Source: Pseudomonas nicosulfuronedens (GTDB taxonomy: Bacteria > Pseudomonadota > Gammaproteobacteria > Pseudomonadales > Pseudomonadaceae). Taken from it: 64,000 nucleotides of DNA. The notes under the pieces are model-generated. The model was not told the DNA's origin. It did not search any database and was given only the letters and a program-made list of their open reading frames with translations. Below are positions 26,447 through 34,163 of this stretch, in pieces. Both the position numbers and the translations under genes were made by a program. The stretch covers positions 248,001-312,000 of the forward strand of contig NZ_SWDV01000003.1 in NCBI RefSeq assembly GCF_005877905.1, given 5' to 3'. Each line of letters begins with the position of its first letter. Position 1 is the first letter of the stretch.

Positions 26447-26598
26447 CGTGGATGAGCCGTCGAAATGCTCCTCCGCTACCTCCCGCCCGTCAGTTTTTCG
26501 ACTGACTGTCCCGCCGCAAACCTCCCGATTTCCTGTGTTTCTCGCTGCTGGCTCAGGCGAGTCCGCCTATTCCGTGGACAGGTAGTTTTCCAGTGGCG

Positions 26599-27590
26599 AA
26601 TGCACAGTCACCGCTACCCGCTCAGATAGAAACCGTTCAGCAAACCGCCCCAGGCTTCGAACCATTCCACCCGTTTTGGCACGCGCTGATACGGATCGAT
26701 GCCGTCCCAGGCTTCCGACGGCGTTTGTCCACTCAGGTTCTGGTGCGGCCGAACCGCGTTGTACCAGAAGGTGAAGTGTTTCAATGCCGTTTGCAGTTGC
26801 TTGTCATCCACGACGCGCCATTGATCGAGCTTGCGTTTCAGGGTGCCGAACAAACGTTCGATGCGCCCGTTCTGCCAAGGGCAACCGACCTCGCTGCGTT
26901 GGTGGCGAATACCGGCCCACCGCAATATTTTGGGAAATACCCAACCCGTGAATATCCGCTCGTTATCGGTTCGCAAGGCGCGCGGTTTTCCATAGCGTCC
27001 AATCGCCAGAAACAGATAACCCAGCAGCGTCCAGGCGGCTTTATTCGGCACGGCTTTCAATTCGAGCAAGCGCCGCGTGCCGTGATCGATCACGCCGATC
27101 AGGGTGTGCTGTTGTCCCTGGATATCCTGCTTGCCGGTCAGGTCCAGCGCCCACACAGCATTTCTCTTCAGTGATCTGGGCTGCCGTCGCCGCAACTCCC
27201 GCCTTTTGCACTCAATGGCATAACGCTCCCGGCGCAGGGTGTAGGCGACGAAGGACTTACTCACCGTTATCTGCCGTCGCCGAGCATGCAGGCGGTTGAA
27301 GGTATCGGCGATGCGCCGATAGCCCGCCTGGGGCATCAACGCCTTGAGGCAAATCAGTTCATCGATCACCCACTGAGGTTTACGCGGCAAGCGAATCGCC
27401 GCACCGCGTCGAGTTCTATGCCAACCGGAGCTTGGCGCAGGAAATTTTCTGAGTGTGAGGAAATGGAAGAGGCTGACCAGCCACCGCCGGATTGTCTGAC
27501 ACCGCTTGAACAAAACCATCGCATGCCCTTGGCGAACAGGATGCTTCGCACCGCCCTGGCGGAATGGTGGCATCGACCTGTGCGGATCAG
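26599..27590. mobile_element. Insertion sequence with D35E transposase
   Basis: The element is one transposase gene plus short flanks. Outside it, GCACAGTC at 26602-26609 and the complement of GACCTGTGC at 27575-27583 form a weak inverted pair that may be the ends. Boundaries are uncertain and I saw no clean target duplication. AT-rich DNA adjoins the right side. Confidence 0.55.
26614..27573 (-). CDS. IS transposase, rve/integrase-core type
   Basis: The 319-residue protein has an integrase catalytic core with D144 (WALDLTG), D203 (LRTDNERIF) and E239 (NGRIERLFGTLK). The last two are 35 residues apart, so the DDE triad is complete. The N-terminal part is basic and helical (RRIADTFNRLHARRRQITVSK) and probably binds DNA. 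The C-terminus has the HFTFWYNAVRPHQNL segment usual for IS3/IS481-like enzymes. A single ORF with no frameshift suggests it may be intact. The start could be at 27573 or at the downstream ATG giving MVLFKRC. The exact IS family is not determined. Confidence 0.8.
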   Translation of the reverse strand: MPPFRQGGAKHPVRQGHAMVLFKRCQTIRRWLVSLFHFLTLRKFPAPSSGWHRTRRGAAIRLPRKPQWVIDELICLKALMPQAGYRRIADTFNRLHARRRQITVSKSFVAYTLRRERYAIECKRRELRRRQPRSLKRNAVWALDLTGKQDIQGQQHTLIGVIDHGTRRLLELKAVPNKAAWTLLGYLFLAIGRYGKPRALRTDNERIFTGWVFPKILRWAGIRHQRSEVGCPWQNGRIERLFGTLKRKLDQWRVVDDKQLQTALKHFTFWYNAVRPHQNLSGQTPSEAWDGIDPYQRVPKRVEWFEAWGGLLNGFYLSG

Positions 27591-27910
27591 GTCTGGATAG
27601 TTCAGTGCTGAGTGCGACGAATCTGGGAATGAGGTGGAGTGATGATTTTGTTAATCCGTGGCAAAGCCAAAAAATTCAATAGCGCACGTTTTAAAACGTT
27701 TCTCCGAAACCATTGCGGATTTTCTTCTTGAGAGGAAAAGGGGACAGATTTATTTTTCTACTCTAAAACTATGCGAAGGAAAAAGGGGACAGATTTATTT
27801 TCTACTCTAAAACTATGCGCAGAGTGAGGATTGGAGTGCGGGAAATAAATTTTCCCAATTTTCACCTGTATCAGGGCAAGGCGCGGGACTGAGCCCGCGC
27901 GCTGTCATGG
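27591..27910. other. AT-rich intergenic debris between the IS and the RNase T2 gene
   Basis: The stretch is clearly richer in A+T than the rest of the window. It contains the tandem repeat at 27736-27819 but no credible gene. It looks like the remains of earlier insertions. Confidence 0.6.
27736..27819. repeat. Two direct copies of an AAAAGGGGACAGATTTATTT motif
   Basis: A 40-bp unit at 27736-27775 and a 39-bp unit at 27781-27819 differ by one T. Both begin AAAAGGGGACAGATTTATTT and end CTCTAAAACTATGCG. From memory, GGGGACAGATTTATTT sequences are common beside Y1/REP-associated transposase genes, so these are probably remnants of such an element. Confidence 0.8.
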
Positions 27911-28900
27911 TCAGCGTCGGTAGCCATTGGCCTCGATGGAGATCGCGTCTGAGCGGCATTCCTTGCGATCTCCGCTGCGTTGTGCGGCGAAGTGGCTGTC
28001 CAGGATTGCCTTGACTGTTCGTGCGCCCCTGAAGTCCCGGGGCAGGGTGATGCGCACTTCTTCCAGGTAGCCGCCGCGGCAGATCAACAGGACGTTGTTG
28101 GCCGCTGCCGTACTACCCAATTCATCGGTCAGTTTCGAATAGAGCTCCCGCTTCGATATCGTGCCGCCGACGTGTTCGCGGACATAGCTGCCTGGAGCCG
28201 AGTCGTTGAAGGATTTCGTCAGGTCCACCGCCAGGCGGAAATAGTCGTCGTCGGACAGGCTCGTCTGGCAGACGCCGTGCTTCTTCCATTCGTAGTTGCC
28301 GAATTGGGTGCTGAACTGGAAGTTGGGCATCCACGGCTTGATGTACTCCAGGGTCGAGTTGCTCAGCTCCAGGGATGCCCCTCGGCAGTTGCCGTAGCGC
28401 TTGCCGCATGGCGTCTTGTTCGGCCACAACCCGTGCAATGTGAAGTTCGACACCGCCAACCGGCCATCCTTCATGGCCTGGCACTCGGGCTTTGCGCCAC
28501 CAGCCGGGTTATGCACGCAGAAGCCTGGCTGCCAGGTCAGGGCCAGCACGTAGCTGTCGTAGGTGTCGGCGATGCTGCACTGGGCGGCTGCGCCACTGCC
28601 GAGCTGCAGCCCGGTGACCGTGCCGCAGTCTGCCGATACCCAGCGCACGTCGTTTCCCCCGCCAGGAATCCGTAGCCGGACCCACTGGTACTCTTCCTTG
28701 TTGACCTCCAGGACCCGGTAGGTCTCGCCGGGCTGGACGAAGCGAGAGCCGGGATTGGTGCCGTTCTTGAAGGACTGGTAGGCCTCGCAGCGGGTCGATG
28801 CCTCGAAAGTCCCCTGGGTCGCCTCAACGGCGTGCGCAGTGAAGAACGGAGCAAGCGACAGGGCGGCGAGTAGCCCGAGCGCGGTGTATTTCCCTGTCAT
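27911..28900 (-). CDS. Secreted ribonuclease T2 with N-terminal SH3-like domain
   Basis: The 329-residue protein has a signal peptide ending near AHAVEA. An SH3-like region follows (about 55-92; VQPGETYRVLEV, WVRLRIPGG, VRWVSADCG), then a ribonuclease T2 domain. Both catalytic segments are present: CAS I FTLHGLWPN with H156 and CAS II YEWKKHGVC with E204 and H208. The many cysteines fit periplasmic disulfides. RNase T2 enzymes cleave single-stranded RNA through a 2',3'-cyclic phosphate and need no metal. It is 34 bp downstream of the MBL-fold gene on the same strand, so the two probably form an operon. Confidence 0.88.
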   Translation of the reverse strand: MTGKYTALGLLAALSLAPFFTAHAVEATQGTFEASTRCEAYQSFKNGTNPGSRFVQPGETYRVLEVNKEEYQWVRLRIPGGGNDVRWVSADCGTVTGLQLGSGAAAQCSIADTYDSYVLALTWQPGFCVHNPAGGAKPECQAMKDGRLAVSNFTLHGLWPNKTPCGKRYGNCRGASLELSNSTLEYIKPWMPNFQFSTQFGNYEWKKHGVCQTSLSDDDYFRLAVDLTKSFNDSAPGSYVREHVGGTISKRELYSKLTDELGSTAAANNVLLICRGGYLEEVRITLPRDFRGARTVKAILDSHFAAQRSGDRKECRSDAISIEANGYRR

Positions 28901-28934
28901 GTTCCATCCATTTGACGGGTGCGGTAGGGGCGGT

Positions 28935-30419
28935 CTATTGATCCAGGCTGAGCACTTTTCCCTGCCGGGAGAACCAGTGCATATCGAATTCGACGCCGCC
29001 GGCTCTTGGGCGCTCGAGCTTCTGCGCCATGAGTACCCGCTCGCCGTCGGTCCTGAGGGTAATCATGCCGTAGGTGGCGACGACCCGCTCCTTGGCGCTC
29101 AGCAGCGTATCGATTTCCTTGCCGATCTGCTTCCTGCGCTTTTCGCTGGCAGCCGGAAATTCGTCGAACAGCTTGCGTATCTTGTCGCTGTTGTAGGGGC
29201 TCAGGGATCTGAATTCCGGTGACGAACGCATCAGCTCGGTGCTGAAGATGCAGGGTCGTTCTCCGCGACTATGCCTGCCGATTGCGCCGAGCGTGTCTGG
29301 ACGCGGGTGGCAGTGGGGCTCTTCGTCGCCACTGGAGATGACGGTGGCTGCGGCGTTGATGGCACGCAGGAAGGTGGTGGAGAAGTCGGCCGAACCGTGG
29401 TGACAGGATTTGGCGATATCGGCACCGAAATGCTTTCTCGCAATCGCCAGGTAGTCCGCCCACTCGGTTGCGCTGGCATTCTCCGACGGAGCGTCGCGTT
29501 TTGTCTTCTGCTTCAGGAGGTGGTTTTCTGCCGGGGTGTTCAGGTCGCCGCCCAGCAGGAAGCGCAACTCACCGTAACGCAACAGCAGAACGATGGAGTG
29601 GCCGTTCTTGGACTCGCCGAGGGTGTTGCCGAGCTTGGGGAGGCCCAGCCTGCCTCCCGCTTCCAGCGGAATGGGGCCGAGGATTTCGATGCTCAATGGC
29701 TTCCGGCCGTCTGCACGGGGACTTTGATCGAAGCCCGGCAGGTAGTTGTCCAGGGCCGTGATCCCCTGGGTGCGTTGTGGGCCGGCGGCTTTCAGTACTT
29801 GCAGGTATTTCGACGAGTCGCCTGGGTGTTCGGCCAGCAGTTTCTCGAGGTCTTCCGGCGCGCGGATCAGCTCCGTATAACAGGCGGTGCCTTGGATATC
29901 CTCCCTTTCGCCAAGACCGCCTGCCGTCGAAGCGGCTTTCCGCTGGACCAGTGTGTTGTGGTAGATGCGTTCGAAGCTGAAGTGGGGGCTCTCGAACAGC
30001 GTCGCGAAACCGCCATAGTGGTCCTCATCGCCGTGACTCATGACCGCAAACTTGAAGCCGACCTTTTTCGGATCGCTGCCGGGGCGGCCAACTCGCAGAT
30101 TGAAGCGCCAGGAGAGGAACCGCAGCATATTGCTGCCAGCGCCTGCATCCACCAGCGCGAACTCGTTGTCAGGGGTGACGATGAACGCGCCATCGCCCTG
30201 GCCGACATCGACGAAGTTGATTTCCAGCAGCCGTTCGGGCGTCGTCCTGTCGCGCCGCAGCCAGCCGCGCTCGCGGCGAGCTTCGACCTCCAGCCAGTCG
30301 CCGTGGTCCTGTTGCACCACGATTTCATCGCCCCAGAGCAACTGCTGGATGGGTTTGCCGTCCTGAGCATCGAGAATGAAGACGTTTTTCGGGCCTGCGA
30401 AAACCAGATCGTTCGCCAT
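28935..30419 (-). CDS. SH3-like plus ComEC-type metallo-beta-lactamase-fold hydrolase
   Basis: The 494-residue protein has no signal peptide. Residues 10-60 look like a bacterial SH3 domain (GKPIQQLLWGDEIVVQQDHG, DWLEVEARRERGWLRRD). An MBL-fold domain of the ComEC/Rec2 type follows: FVDVGQGDGAFI (69-80), metal motif SHGDEDHYGG (128-137), FLLGGDLN, and KSCHHGSADFS. ComEC-type MBL domains are DNA nucleases or phosphodiesterases, but no membrane channel is present here. The C-terminal ~120 residues are unassigned. The Shine-Dalgarno AGAGGTG precedes the ATG. It is the first gene of the pair with the RNase T2. Confidence 0.8.
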   Translation of the reverse strand: MANDLVFAGPKNVFILDAQDGKPIQQLLWGDEIVVQQDHGDWLEVEARRERGWLRRDRTTPERLLEINFVDVGQGDGAFIVTPDNEFALVDAGAGSNMLRFLSWRFNLRVGRPGSDPKKVGFKFAVMSHGDEDHYGGFATLFESPHFSFERIYHNTLVQRKAASTAGGLGEREDIQGTACYTELIRAPEDLEKLLAEHPGDSSKYLQVLKAAGPQRTQGITALDNYLPGFDQSPRADGRKPLSIEILGPIPLEAGGRLGLPKLGNTLGESKNGHSIVLLLRYGELRFLLGGDLNTPAENHLLKQKTKRDAPSENASATEWADYLAIARKHFGADIAKSCHHGSADFSTTFLRAINAAATVISSGDEEPHCHPRPDTLGAIGRHSRGERPCIFSTELMRSSPEFRSLSPYNSDKIRKLFDEFPAASEKRRKQIGKEIDTLLSAKERVVATYGMITLRTDGERVLMAQKLERPRAGGVEFDMHWFSRQGKVLSLDQ

Positions 30420-30782
30420 GCTGCACCTCTTGTGCTGATGTCCGTACCGTGGGATGGGGAATCGGCGTCAGGACTGGCAGCGCAAGCAGTCGTAGTGGAC
30501 TGATGTGCACCTCTGAGCGGGCGTCGTTCGGTATAGATGGCCTGTTGATATCGGGCAAGGTTGGCCGGGCTGCGGGGTTGACGATTGACTGGCCGGGGGA
30601 CCTGGGGCGCTGGCGCTTGTCGTGGTGACGGTGCTCTGGATCGCGTGGTGATTGAAGTGAGACCGCCTGTCGGGATTCCTGATTTGTAGGAATTCCGCTA
30701 CATGCGATTAGGACTCGTCTGATAAGAAAAGCGGCAAATCGTCGCTAAATTGGCCTCGTCAAAATTTTTCGAGGCCATCGAT
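30420..30782. other. Divergent intergenic region with a perfect dyad
   Basis: The 363 bp hold the promoters of the MBL gene (-) and of the receiver-like gene (+). I found the dyad at 30685-30702 and AT-rich DNA at 30715-30780, but no gene. Confidence 0.6.
30685..30702. promoter_or_regulatory. TGTAG-N8-CTACA operator-like dyad
   Basis: TGTAG at 30685-30689 and CTACA at 30698-30702 form a perfect inverted repeat around GAATTCCG. The site is 81 bp before the ATG at 30783. Such symmetry suits a dimeric LuxR/NarL-type regulator; which one is unknown. Confidence 0.45.
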
Positions 30783-31280
30783 ATGGCAACCATTTCCCGT
30801 AGGGCCATGGTGCTGTGCTCGCACCCCGGCCGGCTGTTGAACTACAGCGTGCTGCTCAATCGCCTGGAGTTCTACCACCTGAGCCTGTGCCTGAACCTGG
30901 ACGAAGTGCGCAAGGCGCTCTCGGGTCGGCAGCGCTACAGCCTGTTCATCCATGATGACTTCCGCCCCGGCCCCAACGAGCTGATGAGCCTGAAGGCGCT
31001 TAGCCAGAGCAATACCTTCCGCCAGTTCCTGTTGGTAGGGAACTACAGTGCCGAGGAGAAGCGTGGCCTGATGCAGTGGGCCTGGGCTAACCGCGTACCG
31101 TTGCTGGATGTGCTGGACAAGCCGTTGTCCCTGGCGCAGCTGCGTGAAGTGACCGGCAGCATGGTGCTCTATCACAGCGAAGACCAGCAGCCGATCCGCA
31201 AGTCGGTGGGGGAGTTCCGTGACTTCGCTCCGGCCGCTGACTTGCCGCCGGCCCGCATCGGTTGCGAGTGCCGCGGCTGA
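30783..31280 (+). CDS. Receiver-like stand-alone protein of unknown role
   Basis: The 165-residue protein looks like a CheY-fold domain: a first strand (AMVLCSHPGRLL), an Asp pair at the end of a third strand (SLFIHDDFRPG), a FLLVGNY strand, and LDKPLSLAQLREV resembling the receiver Lys-Pro turn. The acidic pair usually found after strand 1 is missing, so normal phosphorylation is doubtful. There is no DNA-binding or output domain. The start is the ATG at 30783 with CGAGG upstream; the longer frame from 30750 lacks a good site. It lies alone between divergent and convergent neighbours. Confidence 0.6.
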   Translation: MATISRRAMVLCSHPGRLLNYSVLLNRLEFYHLSLCLNLDEVRKALSGRQRYSLFIHDDFRPGPNELMSLKALSQSNTFRQFLLVGNYSAEEKRGLMQWAWANRVPLLDVLDKPLSLAQLREVTGSMVLYHSEDQQPIRKSVGEFRDFAPAADLPPARIGCECRG

Positions 31281-31286
31281 GAAGGA

Positions 31287-31628
31287 CTACCTGCGCCGGG
31301 AGTCCGGGCCTTCCAGCAACAGGGGCATCGCGTCGGGCGGTGCCCCTGGCTTGTCGTTCAGCGGGCTCTTGCCCTTGAGGTACCAGGCGAAGGCAATGAC
31401 CTCGGCGATGGTGCGGTAAAGCGCTTCGGGAATCGCGTCTCCCAGTTCCAGGCGCGCCAGCAGGCGCACCAGCTCGCCATTCTCGTAGATCGGCACCTCG
31501 TGGTGGCGGGCGATGGCGAGGATGGTTTCCGCCAGTTCATCGTCGCCCTTGGCGGTGAGGGTCGGCGCGCTCTGCCCGTCGTAGTTGAGTGCGATGGCCT
31601 GGCGTGGTGCCTTTCTGGGCTTCTTCAT
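31287..31628 (-). CDS. Stand-alone FlhB C-terminal-domain protein (FlhB2/YscU-like)
   Basis: The 113-residue protein aligns by eye with FlhB after its cleavage site. AIALNYDGQSAPTLTAKGDD here matches AVALKYD...LLAKGND in FlhB, and AEVIAFAWYLKG matches AQVLAYVYQLK. The NPTH autocleavage motif and the membrane segments are absent. Such free FlhB-CC domains are often annotated as EscU/YscU/HrcU-family switch proteins. The ATG at 31628 overlaps the stop of the FliK-like gene by 4 bp (ATGA), so the two are co-translated. The C-terminal tail is Pro-rich. Confidence 0.85.
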   Translation of the reverse strand: MKKPRKAPRQAIALNYDGQSAPTLTAKGDDELAETILAIARHHEVPIYENGELVRLLARLELGDAIPEALYRTIAEVIAFAWYLKGKSPLNDKPGAPPDAMPLLLEGPDSRRR

Positions 31629-33235
31629 GCGGTCTCGTCCACCCAGCGTTGTTCCACCGCCGTGCGCGCGCCCTGGGGCGGCTTGCCCTGGCGGCAGCTC
31701 AGCTCGCCCACGGTAAGGCCGGCGTCGTTCAGGCGTTGGCGCAGCGTGCCCAGTTCGCCATCGATGAGGTTGGCGGTGGCGGCGTGTTCGGCCCACAGTT
31801 GGGTGCCGATGCTGCCGTGGGCCAGAGTGGCCTGGACTTGCAGCGGGCCAAGGCTGTCCAGGTCGAAGGCTAGATCGACGCGCCAGAGCATTTCGCGCGT
31901 CTGCTGCTCGCGCTCGCTTGCCGGGCTGTCTTTTTCTTCCTGCTGGATACGCACCTGGATCGGCACCATCTGCTGTTGATGGCGCAGGGGGATTTCCAGC
32001 TGCCAGGTATTCACTACCGTGCCATCGGGTAGCACGTCGCTTTGCGCCAGGCTGCCCAACTGGTGGGTCTGCAGGCGAGAGACCGCAGCGGCGGCCAGCT
32101 TGAGCAGCGATTCGAGATCGCCTTCTTCTTCCAGCTCATTGGCCAGCCGGCCGGGGAGCGGAAAGCTGACCGGTGGCGGTGTGCGCCCACTGGTCTGGCC
32201 AATCACGCCGAGGGCATTGCGTACGAACGCCGGCATGGCTTGTGCCAGGTTGTTGGCGCCGGCCAGGGCGGTGCCCGGCAGGTTGCCGAGCACCGCCGCT
32301 GCCGTTCCACCCTGGACGGTAGGCAGCAGTTGGGCGATCAGCCGCAGCAGGTTGGCCTTGAGATCCTGGGGCAAACCCTCCACTCCGCGCAGCAGCTGCC
32401 CTTCGAGGAAGGCGCCGCTTTGCTGGAAGGCCTGGGCCACGCCCTTGGCATCACTGAGCTGGCGGATGTCGGGCAGCGCGCCGAGCAACTTGTCCACCGA
32501 CTGGCGCAATTCCGGGCTCAAGTCCGGGTTGTTGCCGACGCCTTGCAGTGCCTTGAACAGGTTATCCAGCGGGCCCTGGCGGTTCTGCTGGGCGCCGAGT
32601 TGAAGGCTCAGGTCGAGCTGGTCCAGGCGGGCGTTCATGGGCAGGAACTGCAGGGCCTGCTGGTCCTGCACGCGGGCGCTGAGCAGGCTGTTGAGCGGTA
32701 ACGGGTTGGGTGATTCGAGGCTCAGCTGGCGCCCGGCCAGCGGCGTGTTGAGCAGGGTTACCAGCACCTTGTAGACCACCTGTTCGGCCTTGCCCTGGGC
32801 GATCAATTGGCTGGCGTCCACCTTGCCCTGGATCAGCGTGCCAACCGGCAGCACATCGAGGTCGAGACTGCCCAGCGGTGCCTGGCTGGCGCCGCCAAGG
32901 CCGAGTGGGCCGAGGCTTGGTTGGGTCAGCAGGGTGGCGGCGAGGCTGGTCTGGTTCAGCGTCGAAAGTTGCAGGGTGCTGCCCTTGGGCAGCGCCTGCG
33001 GGCTTTCCGCCACCAGCAGGGCTTGCTGGCCGCTGGCCATGGTCAGGCGCAGCAGCAGCTGGAAATTCACCTGCCCGTCGCGCACAGCCAGTACTTCCGC
33101 GTGGGCCTTGTCTCCGGGCGGCAACAGGTCGCCGAGACTCTGCGCGAGCTTGAGCGTCAGCTCGGCCGCGCTCTGCGTGCTGCGCAGCGACGGGGTAGGC
33201 GGTAGCGGACGGGAAGCGCCAATTTCACTCGGCAT
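31625..33235 (-). CDS. FliK-like hook-length control domain protein
   Basis: The 536-residue protein is rich in Leu and Gln. Its C-terminal region resembles the FliK Flg_hook domain (MLWRVDLAFDLDSLGPLQVQATL, TLRQRLNDAGLTVGELSC). The N-terminal part consists of helical repeats with many LL/QLSL segments. It is a second FliK-type protein, distinct from fliK at 1942. The ATG at 33235 starts MPSEIGASR; upstream codons to 33340 lie in the divergent promoter region. Pairing with the FlhB C-terminal protein suggests the two interact as FliK and FlhB do. Confidence 0.78.
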   Translation of the reverse strand: MPSEIGASRPLPPTPSLRSTQSAAELTLKLAQSLGDLLPPGDKAHAEVLAVRDGQVNFQLLLRLTMASGQQALLVAESPQALPKGSTLQLSTLNQTSLAATLLTQPSLGPLGLGGASQAPLGSLDLDVLPVGTLIQGKVDASQLIAQGKAEQVVYKVLVTLLNTPLAGRQLSLESPNPLPLNSLLSARVQDQQALQFLPMNARLDQLDLSLQLGAQQNRQGPLDNLFKALQGVGNNPDLSPELRQSVDKLLGALPDIRQLSDAKGVAQAFQQSGAFLEGQLLRGVEGLPQDLKANLLRLIAQLLPTVQGGTAAAVLGNLPGTALAGANNLAQAMPAFVRNALGVIGQTSGRTPPPVSFPLPGRLANELEEEGDLESLLKLAAAAVSRLQTHQLGSLAQSDVLPDGTVVNTWQLEIPLRHQQQMVPIQVRIQQEEKDSPASEREQQTREMLWRVDLAFDLDSLGPLQVQATLAHGSIGTQLWAEHAATANLIDGELGTLRQRLNDAGLTVGELSCRQGKPPQGARTAVEQRWVDETA

Positions 33236-33416
33236 CGTGGACCTGCAGGCGGCGTGACGGGGGTGCGCCCAGTGTATCGGCGGCGGTTGCGCGCACTTTA
33301 GACCGTCCGGCGGCAGGAGGGCAGGGCGGCGGCTGCGCATAGACCCAGCTCAAGGTGCGCTGATTTGACGTTACACCCTGTCGAAAAACCTGACGTCGGG
33401 CGTAGGAACGGCTGTG

Positions 33417-33422
33417 TATAAT
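33417..33422 (+). promoter_or_regulatory. Probable ccmA promoter, -10 TATAAT
   Basis: A perfect TATAAT lies 85 bp before the ccmA start. The best -35 region (about 33390-33399) is a weak match. The transcript would begin near 33429. Confidence 0.55.
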
Positions 33423-33433
33423 GCGCCGCCCGA

Positions 33434-33472
33434 GGCCGTGCTTGGCGGCCCGCGCGGTATGGCCGCTTTTTT
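33434..33472 (+). terminator. Terminator-like leader hairpin before ccmA (possible attenuator)
   Basis: GCGGCC (33445-33450) pairs with GGCCGC (33461-33466), followed by six T. An alternative stem, GGCCG (33434-33438) with CGGCC (33446-33450), uses the same left arm, so the two are mutually exclusive. The structure lies between the TATAAT and ccmA, with no gene ending nearby on the + strand. Confidence 0.55.
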
Positions 33473-33506
33473 GCACCACTGACTGTTTTCTGCCCGACGG
33501 TTGCCG

Positions 33507-34163
33507 ATGCCCTTGAACCATCCCCTCCTCGAAACCGTGGCGCTCGCCTGCGAGCGGGACTGGCGCATGCTGTTCGAGCGTCTCGATTTGCGACTGGGCG
33601 CCGGCGAAATGCTACAGATCGTCGGCCCCAACGGCAGCGGCAAGACCAGCCTGCTGCGCCTGCTCAGCGGGCTGATGCAGCCCACTGCCGGCGAGGTGCT
33701 GCTCAATGGCAAGCCGCTGATCGAGCAGCGCCATGAACTGGCTCGCCTGCTGCTGTGGATAGGCCACGCCGCCGGCATCAAAGGCCTGCTCACCGCCGAG
33801 GAAAACCTTGCCTGGCTCTGCGCCCTGCACCAGCCGGCCAACCGCGATGCCATCTGGCAAGCACTGGAAGCCGTTGGCCTGCGCGGCTTCGAGGACGTTC
33901 CCTGCCATACCCTGTCCGCCGGCCAGCAGCGCCGCGTGGCCCTGGCGCGCCTTTACCTGGACGCGCCGCCGCTGTGGATCCTCGACGAACCCTTTACCGC
34001 CCTGGACAAGCAGGGCGTGGCGCAGCTGGAAGAGCACCTGGCTGGCCATTGCGAACGCGGTGGCCTGGTCGTGCTGACTACCCACCACACCCTCGAACGC
34101 ATGCCGCAAGGCTACCGCGCCCTCGACCTCGGCCAGCACGCACGGGAGGTGGCGGCGCGATGA
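33507..34163 (+). CDS. ccmA: Heme exporter ATP-binding protein CcmA
   Basis: CcmA is the ATPase of the CcmABCD complex, which releases holo-CcmE from CcmC. It has 218 residues with Walker [10 protein letters not shown], signature LSAGQQRR and Walker B LWILDEP. The ATG at 33507 is chosen; a TTG two codons upstream is less likely. It is the first gene of the ccm operon, and its stop overlaps the ccmB start by 4 bp. Confidence 0.95.
   Translation: MPLNHPLLETVALACERDWRMLFERLDLRLGAGEMLQIVGPNGSGKTSLLRLLSGLMQPTAGEVLLNGKPLIEQRHELARLLLWIGHAAGIKGLLTAEENLAWLCALHQPANRDAIWQALEAVGLRGFEDVPCHTLSAGQQRRVALARLYLDAPPLWILDEPFTALDKQGVAQLEEHLAGHCERGGLVVLTTHHTLERMPQGYRALDLGQHAREVAAR

Noticed and set aside
26614..27573. 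Transposase taken as frameshifted or degenerate
   Set aside because: One continuous frame keeps D144, D203 and E239 with the 35-residue spacing, so there is no sign of decay in the coding part.
27591..27910. Small gene or antitoxin in the AT-rich patch
   Set aside because: No frame with a start, ribosome site and plausible protein was seen; the tandem repeat explains most of it.
28935..30419. Competence gene comEC
   Set aside because: Only the MBL part is similar. The membrane channel domain of ComEC is missing and an SH3-like domain is present.
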